This document shows positions 35,990-46,441 of a stretch of 64,000 nt of DNA, in pieces (the first letter of the stretch is position 1; every line of letters begins with the position of its first letter). This DNA comes from Bog-473 sp963743785. GTDB taxonomy: Bacteria; Actinomycetota; Acidimicrobiia; Acidimicrobiales; RAAP-2. The notes beneath the pieces were generated by a model, which did not search any database, was not told the origin of the DNA, and saw nothing but the letters and a program-made list of their open reading frames with translations. Location of the stretch: NCBI GenBank assembly GCA_963743785.1, contig CAVURD010000041.1, forward strand, positions 1 through 64,000, read 5' to 3'. The position numbers and the translations under genes were made by a program.

Positions 35990-36731
35990 CGACGACGCTC
36001 CAACCAGCCAACCAGGATGGCCACCACCCGGGGGTCGGCACGGAGCCAGTGCCCCGCCCCGAAGATCACCCTGAGGTCCGACGGCCCGGTGGCCGCCGCC
36101 GCCAGGGCTCGGGCGTCTTCGAGGGGAGTGTCGGGATCATCGGCCCCGTTGACCACCAGGAGCGGTCGGCCCTTCAACAGCTCGACGTCCTCGAGCGGGT
36201 GGAAGATGGAGAATTCCTTGGCCCAGGCGTCGGGTGTGGCCGGATACCCGGGCGTGCGGATGACGCCGGTGCGCACGCACCGCTCCAGCAGCGCCTCTGG
36301 ATCATCGGTCAGGGTCGCCAGGTCGGCCGGCGTGCCCAGACAGGCCACACCGGCCACCCGTTCGTCCTGGGATGCCTGATGCAGGGCCAGGACACCACCG
36401 AATCCGAAGCCGACCAACCAACGCGGCGCCTCGGGAGGGACCTCGGTCTCGACGAGCAGCGCCAGATCATCCAACCAGCCCTGGGGGGAGAAGTCGCCGC
36501 CGACTCCCCCACTCCTCGCAGCGTCCCGGTGACCACCCGCCAGGCCGTCTCGCGGGTGAGCCGGTCGGCCAGGGCCGGGTAGGTCTGTGCCACGTCGGCC
36601 GCCGATCCCTTGGCCCGCGGCAGGTCATGGCAGACAACCACATGCCCGTGCACCGGCCCCGGAGGCGTGACGCTGGCGTAGGTCCACAGGTCGCCCGCGG
36701 CACCGGGCAGGAGCCGGAAGGGCCCCGTCAT
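35986..36731 (-). CDS. Alpha/beta-hydrolase-fold protein, one frameshift
   Basis: Starts at ATG 36731 (MTGPFRLLPGAAGDLWTY), two bases from the end of the acyl-CoA dehydrogenase gene. A strand-helix core VHGHVVVCHDLPRAKGSAAD is followed by a break near 36496 (one base missing), after which GDFSPQGWLDDLALLVETE, WLVGFGFGGVLALHQ and VNGADDPDTP with the final GAGHWLRAD complete the fold. The elbow is GFGFGG, with Phe in place of the nucleophile Ser, so it may not be an active hydrolase. About 248 residues after repair. Confidence 0.75.
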
Positions 36732-36732
36732 C

Positions 36733-37848
36733 CTAAATCCCGATGCGCTGTGCCAGAAGCTCGCGGTGGTAGGCGGGATCGCCGAACAGCAACTCGGAAG
36801 ACTTGGCCCGCTTGAAGTACAAGTGGGCCGGGTGCTCCCAGGTGAACCCGATACCGCCGTGGATCTGGATGTTCTCGGCCGCGGCGTGGAAGTAGGCCTC
36901 GGAACAGTAGGACTTGCACAGGCTGGCCACCACGGGGAGTTCGTCTGAATCCTCCGCCGCCGCCCATGCCGCGTAGTACGCCGCCGATTTGGCCGACTCG
37001 ACTTCGAGCAGCATGTCGGCGCACTTGTGCTTGATGGCCTGGAAGCTCCCGATCGGGCGACCGAACTGAATGCGGGTCTTGGCATACTCCACCGAGGCAT
37101 CGAGCACACGCTGCGCGCCGCCGACCTGCTCCGCCGCCAGCGCGACGGCGGCCAGATCGAGCGTCTTGGCCAGTCCGGCTTCCGCGCCGCCATCGGCGCC
37201 GATCAACCACGCCGAGGTGCCGGAGAATTCGAGCCGGGCCTGCTTGCGGGTCTGGTCCATCGTCGGCAACGGGGTGCGGGTGAGGCCGTCGGCATCGCCC
37301 TTGACGCCGAAGAGGGACACCCCCTTGGCCGTCCGTGCCGCCACCACGATGAGATCGGCCACGTGCCCGTCCAGCACGAACATCTTGTGGCCGTTGAGGA
37401 CCCACCCATCGTCAGCCGGCTCGGCCGCGCACTGGATGCCGCCGAAGTCCCACCGGCCATTGTCCTCGGTCAGGGCCAACGTGCCGATCGTCTCACCTGA
37501 GGCGATGCCGGGCAGGAGGTACTTCTTGGCGTCGTCGTCGCCCGACGTCAACACCACGTTGGCGGCCAGCACGACGGTGGAGAAGAACGGAGCGCACAGG
37601 AGGGCCGCGCCCATCTCCTCGAGAACGACGATCAGTTCGACGTAGGAGAAGCCCGAACCGCCGAACTCCTCGGGAATGGTGAGTGACTGCAACCCGAGCT
37701 GGTCGGCCATTTGGCTCCATACCGCCGGGTCGTACCCCTCGGTCGTCTCCATGAGGCGGCGCACCTCGGTCTCGGGAGATTTCTCCGCCAGGAACCGACG
37801 GACCGCGGTGCGGAGTTCTTCCTGCTCGTCACTGAAGGCGAAATTCAT
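36733..37848 (-). CDS. Acyl-CoA dehydrogenase
   Basis: A 371-residue FAD enzyme from ATG 37848, behind an AGGAG ribosome site. Typical segments: FAFSDEQEELRTAVRRFL, TIPEEFGGSGFSYVEL, LALTEDNGRWDF, and the C-terminal QIHGGIGFTWEHPAHLYFKRA. The usual catalytic Glu lies in the helix region before this, but I cannot assign it with certainty. Chain length and substrate unknown. Confidence 0.9.
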   Translation of the reverse strand: MNFAFSDEQEELRTAVRRFLAEKSPETEVRRLMETTEGYDPAVWSQMADQLGLQSLTIPEEFGGSGFSYVELIVVLEEMGAALLCAPFFSTVVLAANVVLTSGDDDAKKYLLPGIASGETIGTLALTEDNGRWDFGGIQCAAEPADDGWVLNGHKMFVLDGHVADLIVVAARTAKGVSLFGVKGDADGLTRTPLPTMDQTRKQARLEFSGTSAWLIGADGGAEAGLAKTLDLAAVALAAEQVGGAQRVLDASVEYAKTRIQFGRPIGSFQAIKHKCADMLLEVESAKSAAYYAAWAAAEDSDELPVVASLCKSYCSEAYFHAAAENIQIHGGIGFTWEHPAHLYFKRAKSSELLFGDPAYHRELLAQRIGI

Positions 37849-37942
37849 GCGGGGACTCCTTTTGCCTGATTCATCAGGTCGCTGTCTACCAGAAGCAGGC
37901 CACCGCGACCAGATCCGCTCACGGTGTGGGACGCTGGAGGGC

Positions 37943-38560
37943 ATGGGAAATCTGGACATGATTTGGGACGACGCGAGGGTTGAGGTTCACCAGATTGTGG
38001 TGGGACCGATGGACAACAACGTCTACGTGGTGCGCTGCCGCCGGTCGGGGGAAGCCCTCCTCATCGATGCCGCCAACGAGCACGAAGCCCTGCTGGAGAT
38101 CTGCACGCGCCTCTCGGTCGGACAGGTGGTGGAGACACACGGCCATTGGGACCACATTCAGGCCGTTCCGGCCGTGCGGGAAGCGGGCATTTCGGTGGCC
38201 GTGACCGAGGCGGACGCCGGCATGCTGCCCAGCTACGACCTGCTGCTGACCGACGATGAGGTGCTCACCGTTGGTGACCTGCGCCTTCGTACTCTGGCCA
38301 CCCCCGGGCACACGCCCGGCTCGATCTGCTTCGCCGTCGAGGGGACCCCCCTTCTCTTCACGGGGGACACGCTCTTTCCGGGCGGGCCGGGAACGACCAA
38401 GCTCGCAGGAGGGGACTTCGAGGCCGTCATCAGCTCCATCGACCGCCGGATCTTCGCCAAATTCGACCCGGCGACGGTGGTTCTCCCCGGCCACGGCCTG
38501 GCCACCACCGTGGGAGAAGAAGCCCCTCACCTGCAGGAATGGGTCGATCGTGGCTGGTAG
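37943..38560 (+). CDS. MBL-fold metallohydrolase (glyoxalase II-like)
   Basis: A 205-residue metallo-beta-lactamase-fold protein. Zinc motif ETHGHWDHIQAV (HxHxDH), then TPGHTPGSI (His), FTGDTLFPGG (Asp) and VLPGHG (His) give the two metal sites. It is shorter than canonical glyoxalase II and so lacks the second helical domain. It lies immediately before sufC in the same direction, but promoter-like sequence between them suggests separate control. Confidence 0.88.
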   Translation: MGNLDMIWDDARVEVHQIVVGPMDNNVYVVRCRRSGEALLIDAANEHEALLEICTRLSVGQVVETHGHWDHIQAVPAVREAGISVAVTEADAGMLPSYDLLLTDDEVLTVGDLRLRTLATPGHTPGSICFAVEGTPLLFTGDTLFPGGPGTTKLAGGDFEAVISSIDRRIFAKFDPATVVLPGHGLATTVGEEAPHLQEWVDRGW

Positions 38561-38586
38561 ACCTCGTGCCTTGTCGCAATACCTGA

Positions 38587-38606
38587 CTAAAACGGTAGAC
38601 TTTTAG
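38587..38606 (+). promoter_or_regulatory. Inverted repeat CTAAAA-N8-TTTTAG before sufC
   Basis: The repeat ends two bases before the sufC ATG, where no ribosome site can be seen. TTGTCG (38573) and TAGACT (38596) make a weak -35/-10 pair, so the mRNA may be leaderless, and the repeat is placed to act as an operator for a SUF regulator. Confidence 0.4.
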
Positions 38607-38608
38607 CA

Positions 38609-39349
38609 ATGGCGCCGTTGCTCGAGATCCGCGATCTGCACGTTTCCACCGAGGACATCGAGATCCTGCGAGGGGTGAACCTGTCGGTGAACACCGGGGA
38701 GATTCACGCGCTGATGGGGCCAAACGGGGCCGGCAAGTCGACGCTGGCCGGCGCGCTGATGGGCAACCCGGTCTACACCGTGACCTCCGGATCGATCCTC
38801 CTCGATGGTCAGGACGTGACGGCCTGGGCGGCGGACGTCCGGTCCAAGGCCGGCCTCTTCCTGGCCTTCCAATATCCCGAATCCATCGAAGGGGTCTCCG
38901 TCACCCAATTCCTGCGCCAGGCCATGGCGGCCCGCACCGAAGAGGATGTCTCCGTGCTCGAAGTTCGGGTGCTCATGACCGAATGGATGGAGCGCCTCGG
39001 CATGGACAAATCGTTTGCCAGTCGCCACCTCAACCAGGGGTTCAGCGGCGGCGAGAAGAAGCGCAACGAGATCTTGCAGATGGCACTGCTCAAGCCCCGC
39101 GTGGCCGTGCTCGACGAGACCGACTCCGGCCTCGACATCGACGCACTGCGCGTGGTTGGCCGGGGCGTGCACGCGGTGCGGGACGAGCGGCCCGAGCTCG
39201 GCGTGCTGGCGATCACCCATTACCAACGCCTTTTGGATGAGCTCATCCCCGACTTCGTGCACCTCTTGGTGGACGGTCGCATCGTGAAGAGCGGTGGCCC
39301 CGAGCTGGCCAAGCGGGTGGAGGTCGACGGTTACGAGGACTGGCGATGA
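38609..39349 (+). CDS. sufC: Fe-S cluster assembly ATPase SufC (copy 1)
   Basis: A 246-residue ABC-type ATPase, the energising part of the SufBCD scaffold. Walker A GPNGAGKSTL, the SufC-specific signature NQGFSGGEKKRNEIL, Walker B VAVLDETDSGLDIDAL, and the H-loop ITHYQRL are intact. It overlaps sufS by 4 bp (ATGA) and heads the sufC-sufS-sufU operon. A second sufC is at 42611-43330. Confidence 0.96.
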   Translation: MAPLLEIRDLHVSTEDIEILRGVNLSVNTGEIHALMGPNGAGKSTLAGALMGNPVYTVTSGSILLDGQDVTAWAADVRSKAGLFLAFQYPESIEGVSVTQFLRQAMAARTEEDVSVLEVRVLMTEWMERLGMDKSFASRHLNQGFSGGEKKRNEILQMALLKPRVAVLDETDSGLDIDALRVVGRGVHAVRDERPELGVLAITHYQRLLDELIPDFVHLLVDGRIVKSGGPELAKRVEVDGYEDWR

Positions 39350-40587
39350 CGGCCCTTCCGCTGAACGTGGAGGCGCTGCGGAAGGACTTCCCGCTCCTCA
39401 CCCGCACCGTGCACGATCGACCCATCGTGTACCTCGACTCGGCATCCTCGGCCCTCCAGCCCCAGTCGGTCATCAACACCATGGCCCGCTACTACGAGAC
39501 GACGCACGCCAACGTGCACCGCGGGGTCTACGCCACGGCGGAGGAATCAACCCACCTGTACGAGCACGCCCGCATCATGACCGGTCGGTTCATCGGCGCC
39601 GACGAACCCGAGCACGAGATCGTCTTCACCAAGAACACCACTGAGTCCATCAACCTGGTGGCGCATACCTGGGGACGCGCCAACCTCAAAGCGGGCGACC
39701 GCATCCTGCTGACCGAAATGGAGCACCACGCCAACATCGTGCCCTGGCTGATGCTGGCCGAAGAAATCGGCCTCGAAATCCGGTACATCCCCGTCGACGG
39801 CGAAGGGCGACTGGACCTCGACGACCTCACCACTTTGATGGCCGGGGTGAAACTGGTCGGGCTTTCGGCCATGTCGAACGTCCTGGGAACGATCAACCCG
39901 GTCACCGAAATCGCCGCCGTGGCCCACAGCGCCGGAGCCCTGGTCGTGGTCGACGGGGCGCAATTGGTGCCCCACGCCCCGATCAACGTCACCAAGCTCG
40001 GGGCCGACTTCCTGGCGTTCTCGGCCCACAAGATGATGGGGCCAACCGGGATCGGCGTGCTCTGGGCCCGCAAGGAGTTGCTCAACGCCATGCCGCCGTT
40101 CCTCGGGGGCGGGGGAATGATCCTCGACGTGAAACTCGATTCATTCCGCCCGGCGGCCCCGCCGGCCCGGTTCGAAGCCGGTACGCCACCCATCGCCGAG
40201 GCGGTCGGCCTGTCGGCCGCCATCGAGTATCTCGACGAGATCGGCATGGACCGCATTCGGGCCCACGAGCTCGCGCTGACCAACCATGCGCTGGCCCGGC
40301 TGGACGAGAAGCTCGGCCGCGACTGCCGCATCTTCGGCCCACCGGCCGGCGCCGACCGCGGTGGCGTGATGTCCATCGCCTACCGCGATGTGCACGCGCA
40401 CGATCTGGCCCAGGTCCTCGACCAGTTCGGCGTGTGCGTGCGTCCCGGCCACCACTGCGCCAAGCCGCTCATGCGCAAGCTCGGCGTCCAGGCGACGGCC
40501 CGGGCCTCATTGTCCCTGTTCAGCGACGAGCACGACATCGAAGTGCTGATTGAAGGGCTGTTGGAAGCCGGTAGATTGTTCGGGTGA
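39346..40587 (+). CDS. sufS: Cysteine desulfurase SufS
   Basis: A 413-residue PLP enzyme that removes sulfur from cysteine and passes it to SufU. PLP-binding Lys in AFSAHKMMGPTG, the nucleophile Cys in RPGHHCAKPLM and the aspartate of VVVDGAQLVPH mark the SufS (type II) group. It overlaps sufC and is followed by sufU after 25 bp. Confidence 0.97.
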   Translation: MTALPLNVEALRKDFPLLTRTVHDRPIVYLDSASSALQPQSVINTMARYYETTHANVHRGVYATAEESTHLYEHARIMTGRFIGADEPEHEIVFTKNTTESINLVAHTWGRANLKAGDRILLTEMEHHANIVPWLMLAEEIGLEIRYIPVDGEGRLDLDDLTTLMAGVKLVGLSAMSNVLGTINPVTEIAAVAHSAGALVVVDGAQLVPHAPINVTKLGADFLAFSAHKMMGPTGIGVLWARKELLNAMPPFLGGGGMILDVKLDSFRPAAPPARFEAGTPPIAEAVGLSAAIEYLDEIGMDRIRAHELALTNHALARLDEKLGRDCRIFGPPAGADRGGVMSIAYRDVHAHDLAQVLDQFGVCVRPGHHCAKPLMRKLGVQATARASLSLFSDEHDIEVLIEGLLEAGRLFG

Positions 40588-40612
40588 CTCCACGAGAGCC
40601 CGAGGTCGCCTG

Positions 40613-41155
40613 ATGGGCGACCTCGATGACCTGTACCGCGAAATCATCCTCGACCACTACCGCTCGCCACGAAACCGGGGGGAGCTCGAGTCGCCGCCCG
40701 CGCACCGGGTGGAGGGCTTCAACCCGCTGTGCGGCGACGAGGTGGTGGTGAGCCTGTTGGTCGAGGACGGCAAACTCGCCGACCTGAAAATCGGCGGCTC
40801 GGGCTGCTCCATCAGCCAGTCGTCCGCCTCATTGATGTCGTCTGCGGTCAAGGGCAAGTCGGTTGACGAGGTGTTCCAGTTGATCCGCACCTTCAAGGGC
40901 ATGATGTCGATCCACGAGGCCCTGCTCGGTCACGAGAACGAGACCGAAGAACCCGAGGTGATCGATGTCGACAAGCTCGGCGAATTGGCGGCCCTGCAGG
41001 GAGTGGTGAAGTTCCCCGTGCGCATCAAGTGCGCCACCCTCAGCTGGAACGCCCTGGCCCAGGGCCTCGACGAAGTGGCGGCCGAGCTTCCTAGCGTCGT
41101 CGCTCAGCAGGGCCGGGGGTCGAAGGACGGGATGGACCCTGGCGTCGTGGCCTGA
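40613..41155 (+). CDS. sufU: SufU-type sulfur-transfer protein
   Basis: A 180-residue zinc protein that accepts persulfide from SufS. The zinc ligands Cys40 and Asp42 (PLCGDEV), Cys65 (GSGCSIS), and Cys140 (IKCATLSW) are all present, and the 18-residue insertion between them that separates SufU from IscU is there too. The last 52 bases overlap the convergent LCP gene. Confidence 0.93.
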   Translation: MGDLDDLYREIILDHYRSPRNRGELESPPAHRVEGFNPLCGDEVVVSLLVEDGKLADLKIGGSGCSISQSSASLMSSAVKGKSVDEVFQLIRTFKGMMSIHEALLGHENETEEPEVIDVDKLGELAALQGVVKFPVRIKCATLSWNALAQGLDEVAAELPSVVAQQGRGSKDGMDPGVVA

Positions 41156-42561
41156 CTCGGGGTCGTGGTGGCCGATCCGGTCGATGCCGGTGCCGTCGTG
41201 GCCGCGGCGCCGGTGCTGCCGGCACTGCCCGTGCTCGGCCGAGGCCGCCGCGGTAGCCGGATTGCCGTACTGGTCGAGCGGCGGGGTGGTGGATGCGTTG
41301 GGGGTGACGCCGAGGAATTGCGTGATCATCTGGGTGGCGGCGGGTTCCTGCGTCACCTGCACATCTTCGCTGTAGGGGGAGTAGTACGCACCCGCCGTCG
41401 GCAGGACGTAGGACACCAGGGACGAACCGGAAAAGGCGTGATAGCGCTGCGCCAGGGACAGCAGCGCGGTCGCACCCAATTTGTTGTCGAGCGTCACGTC
41501 ATGGGTCAGCGAAGCGATGAACGAGGCCGCCGTAATGGGGTTGTAGGTCGATTTGGCCTTGTTCACCACGGCCTCGATCATCAGGTTCTGTCGCTCGATC
41601 CGGCCGATGTCCCCGGACCCGTCGCTATGCCACTCCCCATTTTTGTAGTACTCGAAGTCGCGCGAGCGCGAGAGGGCGAGCGCCTCGGAACCGGACAAGA
41701 CCTGGCATCCGGTGGTGGTGATATCGAGTCCGCTGCAGTTGGTGTACGAGCCGCCCGGACCGCAGGCGCCGTAGTCGCGGACCGGATAGGGCACATCCAT
41801 CGACACCCCGCCGAGAGCGTTGACCGCGTCCATCAGTCCGAAGAAGTTGACCACGATCCAGTGGCTGATCGGGATGCCGAAGGTGTTCTGAATCGTCTGG
41901 ACCAACCCGTTGGCCCCGGTGCCGCTCGGCTCCTTGTCGTTCGGCCCGGCGGCGAAGGCGGCGTTCAACTTGTTCGGGTTCGACACACCCGAGGACGCCG
42001 GCACGCCCGAGAGGGTCACCAGGGTGTCACGGGGCAGGGACAGGACGCTGGCCGTGCCGGCCTTGGGGTCGACATGGATGACCTTGATGGTGTCGCTGCG
42101 CTGACCGCCGGCGTTCACGGCGTTCCCGAATTGCTGGGCCTGAGCCGCCGTCTCGCCCGACCGGGTGTCCGAGCCGATCACCAGCACGTTGTAGGGGGCC
42201 CCGTCGGCCACCGAGACACACGACGCGCAGGCCGCCGTCTGGATCCGGCTGAATTCGTAGCGGAAATAGCCGTAGCCGGCCGCCGCCAGCAGCACGATCA
42301 GGGCGAGCAGCCCGAGCGCCACCCGCACGGCCAGTCGACCCTTCGAGCGGGGCCGCTTCTTCTTCGGCCGCCGCGGCTCTTGGACGCGTCGATTTTGGCC
42401 CCGAGTGACTGCAGACCCGCTTCGTTGGCCACGGCGTCGGACCTGGCTCCGCCCCGCATCTGTTGACCGAGGGACTCCAGGCCGCTCGCGTTGGCGCCCC
42501 GGGCCTGGGCGCTGCGAGAGGAGCGGCTGGACCTGTCGTCGGGCGGACGACCGTTCGCCAT
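41104..42561 (-). CDS. LytR-CpsA-Psr (LCP) family protein, two frameshifts
   Basis: Wall-polymer phosphotransferase: LCP enzymes attach teichoic or arabinogalactan-type polymers to peptidoglycan. The N-terminus MANGRPPDDRSSR is read from 42561 in one frame; near 42379 (one base lacking) it moves into KKKRPRSKGRLAVRVALGLL, a basic flank and single membrane anchor. The extracellular catalytic domain has GSDTRSGE, GQRSDTIKVIHV and SLPRDTLVTL. Near 41240 an extra base hides the natural Ser/Thr-rich tail, which ends IPSFDPRPC at 41104. About 485 residues corrected. Confidence 0.88.
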
Positions 42562-42610
42562 GGGCGCCTACGGTACCAAGCCCAGCCTGGGCAATAGCGG
42601 CACCCCAGGC

Positions 42611-43326
<716 letters not shown>

Positions 43327-43330
<4 letters not shown>

Positions 43331-43644
43331 GGCAGCACCACCGAGACGTCTCCGTCGGCCACTTCGACGTGGTACACCGCTACGGGTTGGGTGGCGGGCA
43401 GGGAGCACGGACTGCCGGTCAGCAGGTCGAAGGTGCTGCCGTGGCGCGGGCACTCGATCTCACACTCGTCGGCCCACACCTCGCCCTCGGCCAATGAATA
43501 ATTCTCATGGCTGCAGCGGTCGTCGACGGCATGGAACTCATCGCCGATGCGCACCAGCGCGATGCGGTAGCCGGGACCGTCGAAGCGCTTGGCCTGGCCC
43601 GGCTCCAGATCGTCGACCCGGCAGAGCACCACGGTCTCAGGCAC
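43327..43644 (-). CDS. Rieske [2Fe-2S] ferredoxin-like protein
   Basis: A 105-residue single-domain Rieske protein. The two ligand pairs are DRCSHENY and IECPRHGST (CxH and CxxH). Small Rieske proteins are often placed in actinobacterial suf operons; a role as electron donor in cluster assembly or repair is plausible but unproven. Overlaps sufD by 8 bp and sufC copy 2 by 4 bp. Confidence 0.93.
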
Positions 43645-45003
43645 CGGTCACCGCGCTGGCGATGCTCCGCTGGCCGAGGGCCACGCCGAGGCGTTCGTGC
43701 ACCTCTCGCCGCAGCAGCGGAGTCGCCGCACCGATGGGCCCTCGATCGATGATGGCGTCGAAGAAACCCTGCACGATCAGACCCTCGGCCACGTCCGGGG
43801 CGATGCCGCGCGACTCGATGTAGTAACGCTGGTCCTCGTCGATCGGTCCCACCGTCGAGGCGTGGGAGCACTTCACATCGTTCTCCAAAATATCGAGGTT
43901 GGGCACGGAGTCGGCATGGGCCCCTTCGTCCAGCACCAGGTTGTGATTGGTCTGGCGGGCGTCGGTGCGCACGGCCCCCCGGTGCACGCGGATCAGGCCG
44001 CTGTAGACCGAGCGGGAGGTCCCGGCCACCGCTCCCTGGCACAGCAGCTCGCTGGTGGTGCGGGGCGCCACGTGGTCCTGCAGGGTGCGAATGTCGTGGA
44101 CCTGGGTCCCGTTCCCGAGGTAGGCCGAGAGGATCTCGCTGTGGGCTCCCTTGCCGACGACCGAGACATCGGCGCGGACGCGGTCGTAGTCGCCACCCAG
44201 GCCGACGGTGAAGGTACGCAGGGAGGCGTCTTGTCCCCCCGGGCCGCCAGCCGGGCCAGCGACCAGGCCGCCTCGTTGAGGATCTGCAAGGAGACGTAGG
44301 AGAGCGACGCCCCGTCGCCGGCCTCGAGCTCGGTGACCGGGACGACCAGCGAGCGGGTCAGGCCGGCCGGCCCGGCGTAGATCTCGACCACCGAGGCCTG
44401 GGCGTTGGTCCCGAGGCGAACCGACGTGCGCGGAAAGGCGGCTGCGTTGGGCAGAGACTCGTCCTCGTCCTGGTCGCACCAGTGCATGACGAGAATGGGG
44501 TGCGGCACCACGACACCGGCCGGCACGTCGATCAACACGGCGTCGGGAAAGAACGCATCGTTGAGGAGGACCAGGGCGTCGCCGCCAACTTGGACGTGCC
44601 CCACCATGTGCTCGGCGTCGGCGATGTCGGCGGTGCCGCCGAACCCAAAGGCAGGGTGCTCGCCGTCGCTCTCGAAGTCCCCCGGCTGCCCGTTGTGCAC
44701 CAGGACCTGGCCCGACAATGAACCCAGCGCCGAGACGGCCGAGGCCAGGCCGGCAGCTGCCCCGGCGGTGTCGCCCGGGGTGGTCGCCGGCGCGAATCGG
44801 TCGAGATCGAGCTCGTCGATGGGCGAATAGCGCCACACCTCCTCACTCTCGGTCGGCAGCGCCGTCGAGGCGAATGCCGCGTGGCTGGCCACCCGCCGTT
44901 CGCGCAGCCACTCCGGCCCGGGCAGGGCCGCGGCATCCTCGGCGCGAAACGTTTGCAGGGTCAAACTCTCTCCAATGGGGGTGGCAGGCACCGTCAGCAG
45001 CAC
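43637..45003 (-). CDS. sufD: Fe-S cluster assembly protein SufD, one frameshift
   Basis: Partner of SufB in the scaffold complex. Starts MLLTVPATPIGESLTLQTF at 45003. A C6 run near 44237 (G6 on the coding strand) lacks one base; beyond it the frame continues GQDASLRTFTVGLGGDYDR, LGNGTQVHDIRTLQDHVAP and SHASTVGPIDEDQRYYIESRG to the stop at 43637, giving about 455 residues. All SufB/D beta-helix segments and the C-terminal helical pair are recognisable. Confidence 0.92.
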
Positions 45004-45117
45004 GGTACTTTCAAAGCACTCGTCGCCGGATGTCTGAGCCGGCGTTGAGCGGACCTACCGCCTCACCACTCTAATGCCCAGCAGGAGCATTCTTTCCGCC
45101 CCGGTTAGCCTGCGGGT

Positions 45118-45987
45118 ATGGGAGAGATCACCAGCTTCAGTTCGCCGGTCCTGAGTATCGAGCAGCACGATGCCGTGGCCACGGTCTGGCTGGACCGGCC
45201 GGAGGCCCGCAACGCCATGGGGCCCGAATTGTGGACCGACCTGCCGCGGGCCATGCACGCCGTGAGCGAGGAAACCGACGTGCGGGTGGTCGTGGTGGCG
45301 GCTCGGGGGCCACACTTCTCGGTCGGCCTGGACCTCAAGGCCATGGGGAGCGTGCTGAGCGGAGACGGGGACGGCGGTGGGGGCGGTGGGGGCGACGGCT
45401 CGCCGGCGCCGTCGATGGCCGCTCGGGCCCGCAAGTCCCGCCGCGAGGTGCTGCGCCTCCAGGCCTCCATTTCGGCCGTCGCCCTGTGCCCCAAGCCGGT
45501 CATCGCCGCCGTCCACGGGTACTGCATCGGCGGCGGGGTCGACCTCATCGCGGCCTGTGACATCCGGCTGGCCTCGGCCGACGCCGTCTTCTCGGTACGC
45601 GAAGCCAAGGTGGCGATCGTGGCCGACCTCGGGAGCCTGCAGCGACTGCCCGCCATCATCGGGGCCGGGCACCTGGCCGAGCTGGCCTTCACCGGCAAGG
45701 ACATCGACGCCGCCCGGGCCAGGGAGATCGGGCTGGTCAACGAGGTGGCGGCCGATGCGGGTGCGGTGCAGGCCGCGGCCGCCGCGCTGGCGGGCGAGAT
45801 CGCGGCCAACTCCCCCATCGCCGTCCAGGGGACCAAGGCGGTGCTGGCCGCCAACGAGGGGCGGACCGTGGCCGAAGGGTTGGACTATGTGGCCACCTGG
45901 AATGCCGGCATGTTGGCCTCCGACGACCTGGTCGAAGCGATGATGGCCTTCATGGAGCGTCGCCCGCCGAAGTTCACGGGCCGGTAG
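45118..45987 (+). CDS. Delta3,5-delta2,4-dienoyl-CoA isomerase-like crotonase
   Basis: A 289-residue crotonase-fold protein. The oxyanion pocket is GGGVDLIAACDIR; the acid residues found in dienoyl-CoA isomerase (Asp of GGGVDL, Glu of SVREAKV and Asp of VADLGSLQRLP) are all present, whereas the second Glu of hydratases is not, so isomerisation of dienoyl-CoA is more likely than hydration. An unusual low-complexity insert, GDGDGGGGGGGDG, sits at about residues 80-95. It is divergent from sufD. Confidence 0.85.
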   Translation: MGEITSFSSPVLSIEQHDAVATVWLDRPEARNAMGPELWTDLPRAMHAVSEETDVRVVVVAARGPHFSVGLDLKAMGSVLSGDGDGGGGGGGDGSPAPSMAARARKSRREVLRLQASISAVALCPKPVIAAVHGYCIGGGVDLIAACDIRLASADAVFSVREAKVAIVADLGSLQRLPAIIGAGHLAELAFTGKDIDAARAREIGLVNEVAADAGAVQAAAAALAGEIAANSPIAVQGTKAVLAANEGRTVAEGLDYVATWNAGMLASDDLVEAMMAFMERRPPKFTGR

Positions 45988-46016
45988 GACGCGGGGCCGG
46001 CGGCTCAGCGCTCAGC

Positions 46017-46355
46017 TCAGCGCTTCTTGCGCCACCACCGGTTGCTGGCCCGCTCCCGTTTGGCATCGTCCCGGCGCACCTCTTCGAGCAGGTCCGGCGC
46101 CACGTCGTTGATGATGTCCTCGGCCGAATCCAAGAGTGCGGCGGCATCCTGTCCGCCGGATCCGGGCTCGTCCTCGAGCGCCGGCTCCACCAGGCTCCCG
46201 TGCGACCAGCCCACATCGGCCAGACGGCGACGGTAGGAGGGGCAGTTCTCCGGGCAGCGCCAGGGCGCCTCGGGTGCCAGATCGAGCCGGCAAAAGCGCG
46301 CCGCCTCACCCGAGGCGTACGTCCGGCTCTGGAAGTTGACGCATTCCTCTCGCAT
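46017..46355 (-). CDS. Cys-cluster protein of unknown function beside sufB
   Basis: A 112-residue protein from ATG 46355 (MREECVNFQSRTYASGEAAR). Four cysteines in the first 40 residues, C5, C22, C34 and C38, in a CX16CX11CX3C pattern with CRLDLAPEAPWRCPENCPSY look like a zinc or Fe-S site; the rest is acidic and helical (DIINDVAPDLLEEVRRDDA) with a basic tail, WWRKKR. It is read in the same direction as sufB and follows it. I recognise no named family. Confidence 0.65.
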   Translation of the reverse strand: MREECVNFQSRTYASGEAARFCRLDLAPEAPWRCPENCPSYRRRLADVGWSHGSLVEPALEDEPGSGGQDAAALLDSAEDIINDVAPDLLEEVRRDDAKRERASNRWWRKKR

Positions 46356-46441
46356 CGGCACGGCACCATGGTGCCATGCCGCCACCGGGAACGCCGTTCA
46401 GGTCCGGCCCAGGGGCGTCTTACCCGACCGAGCCCGGCCAC

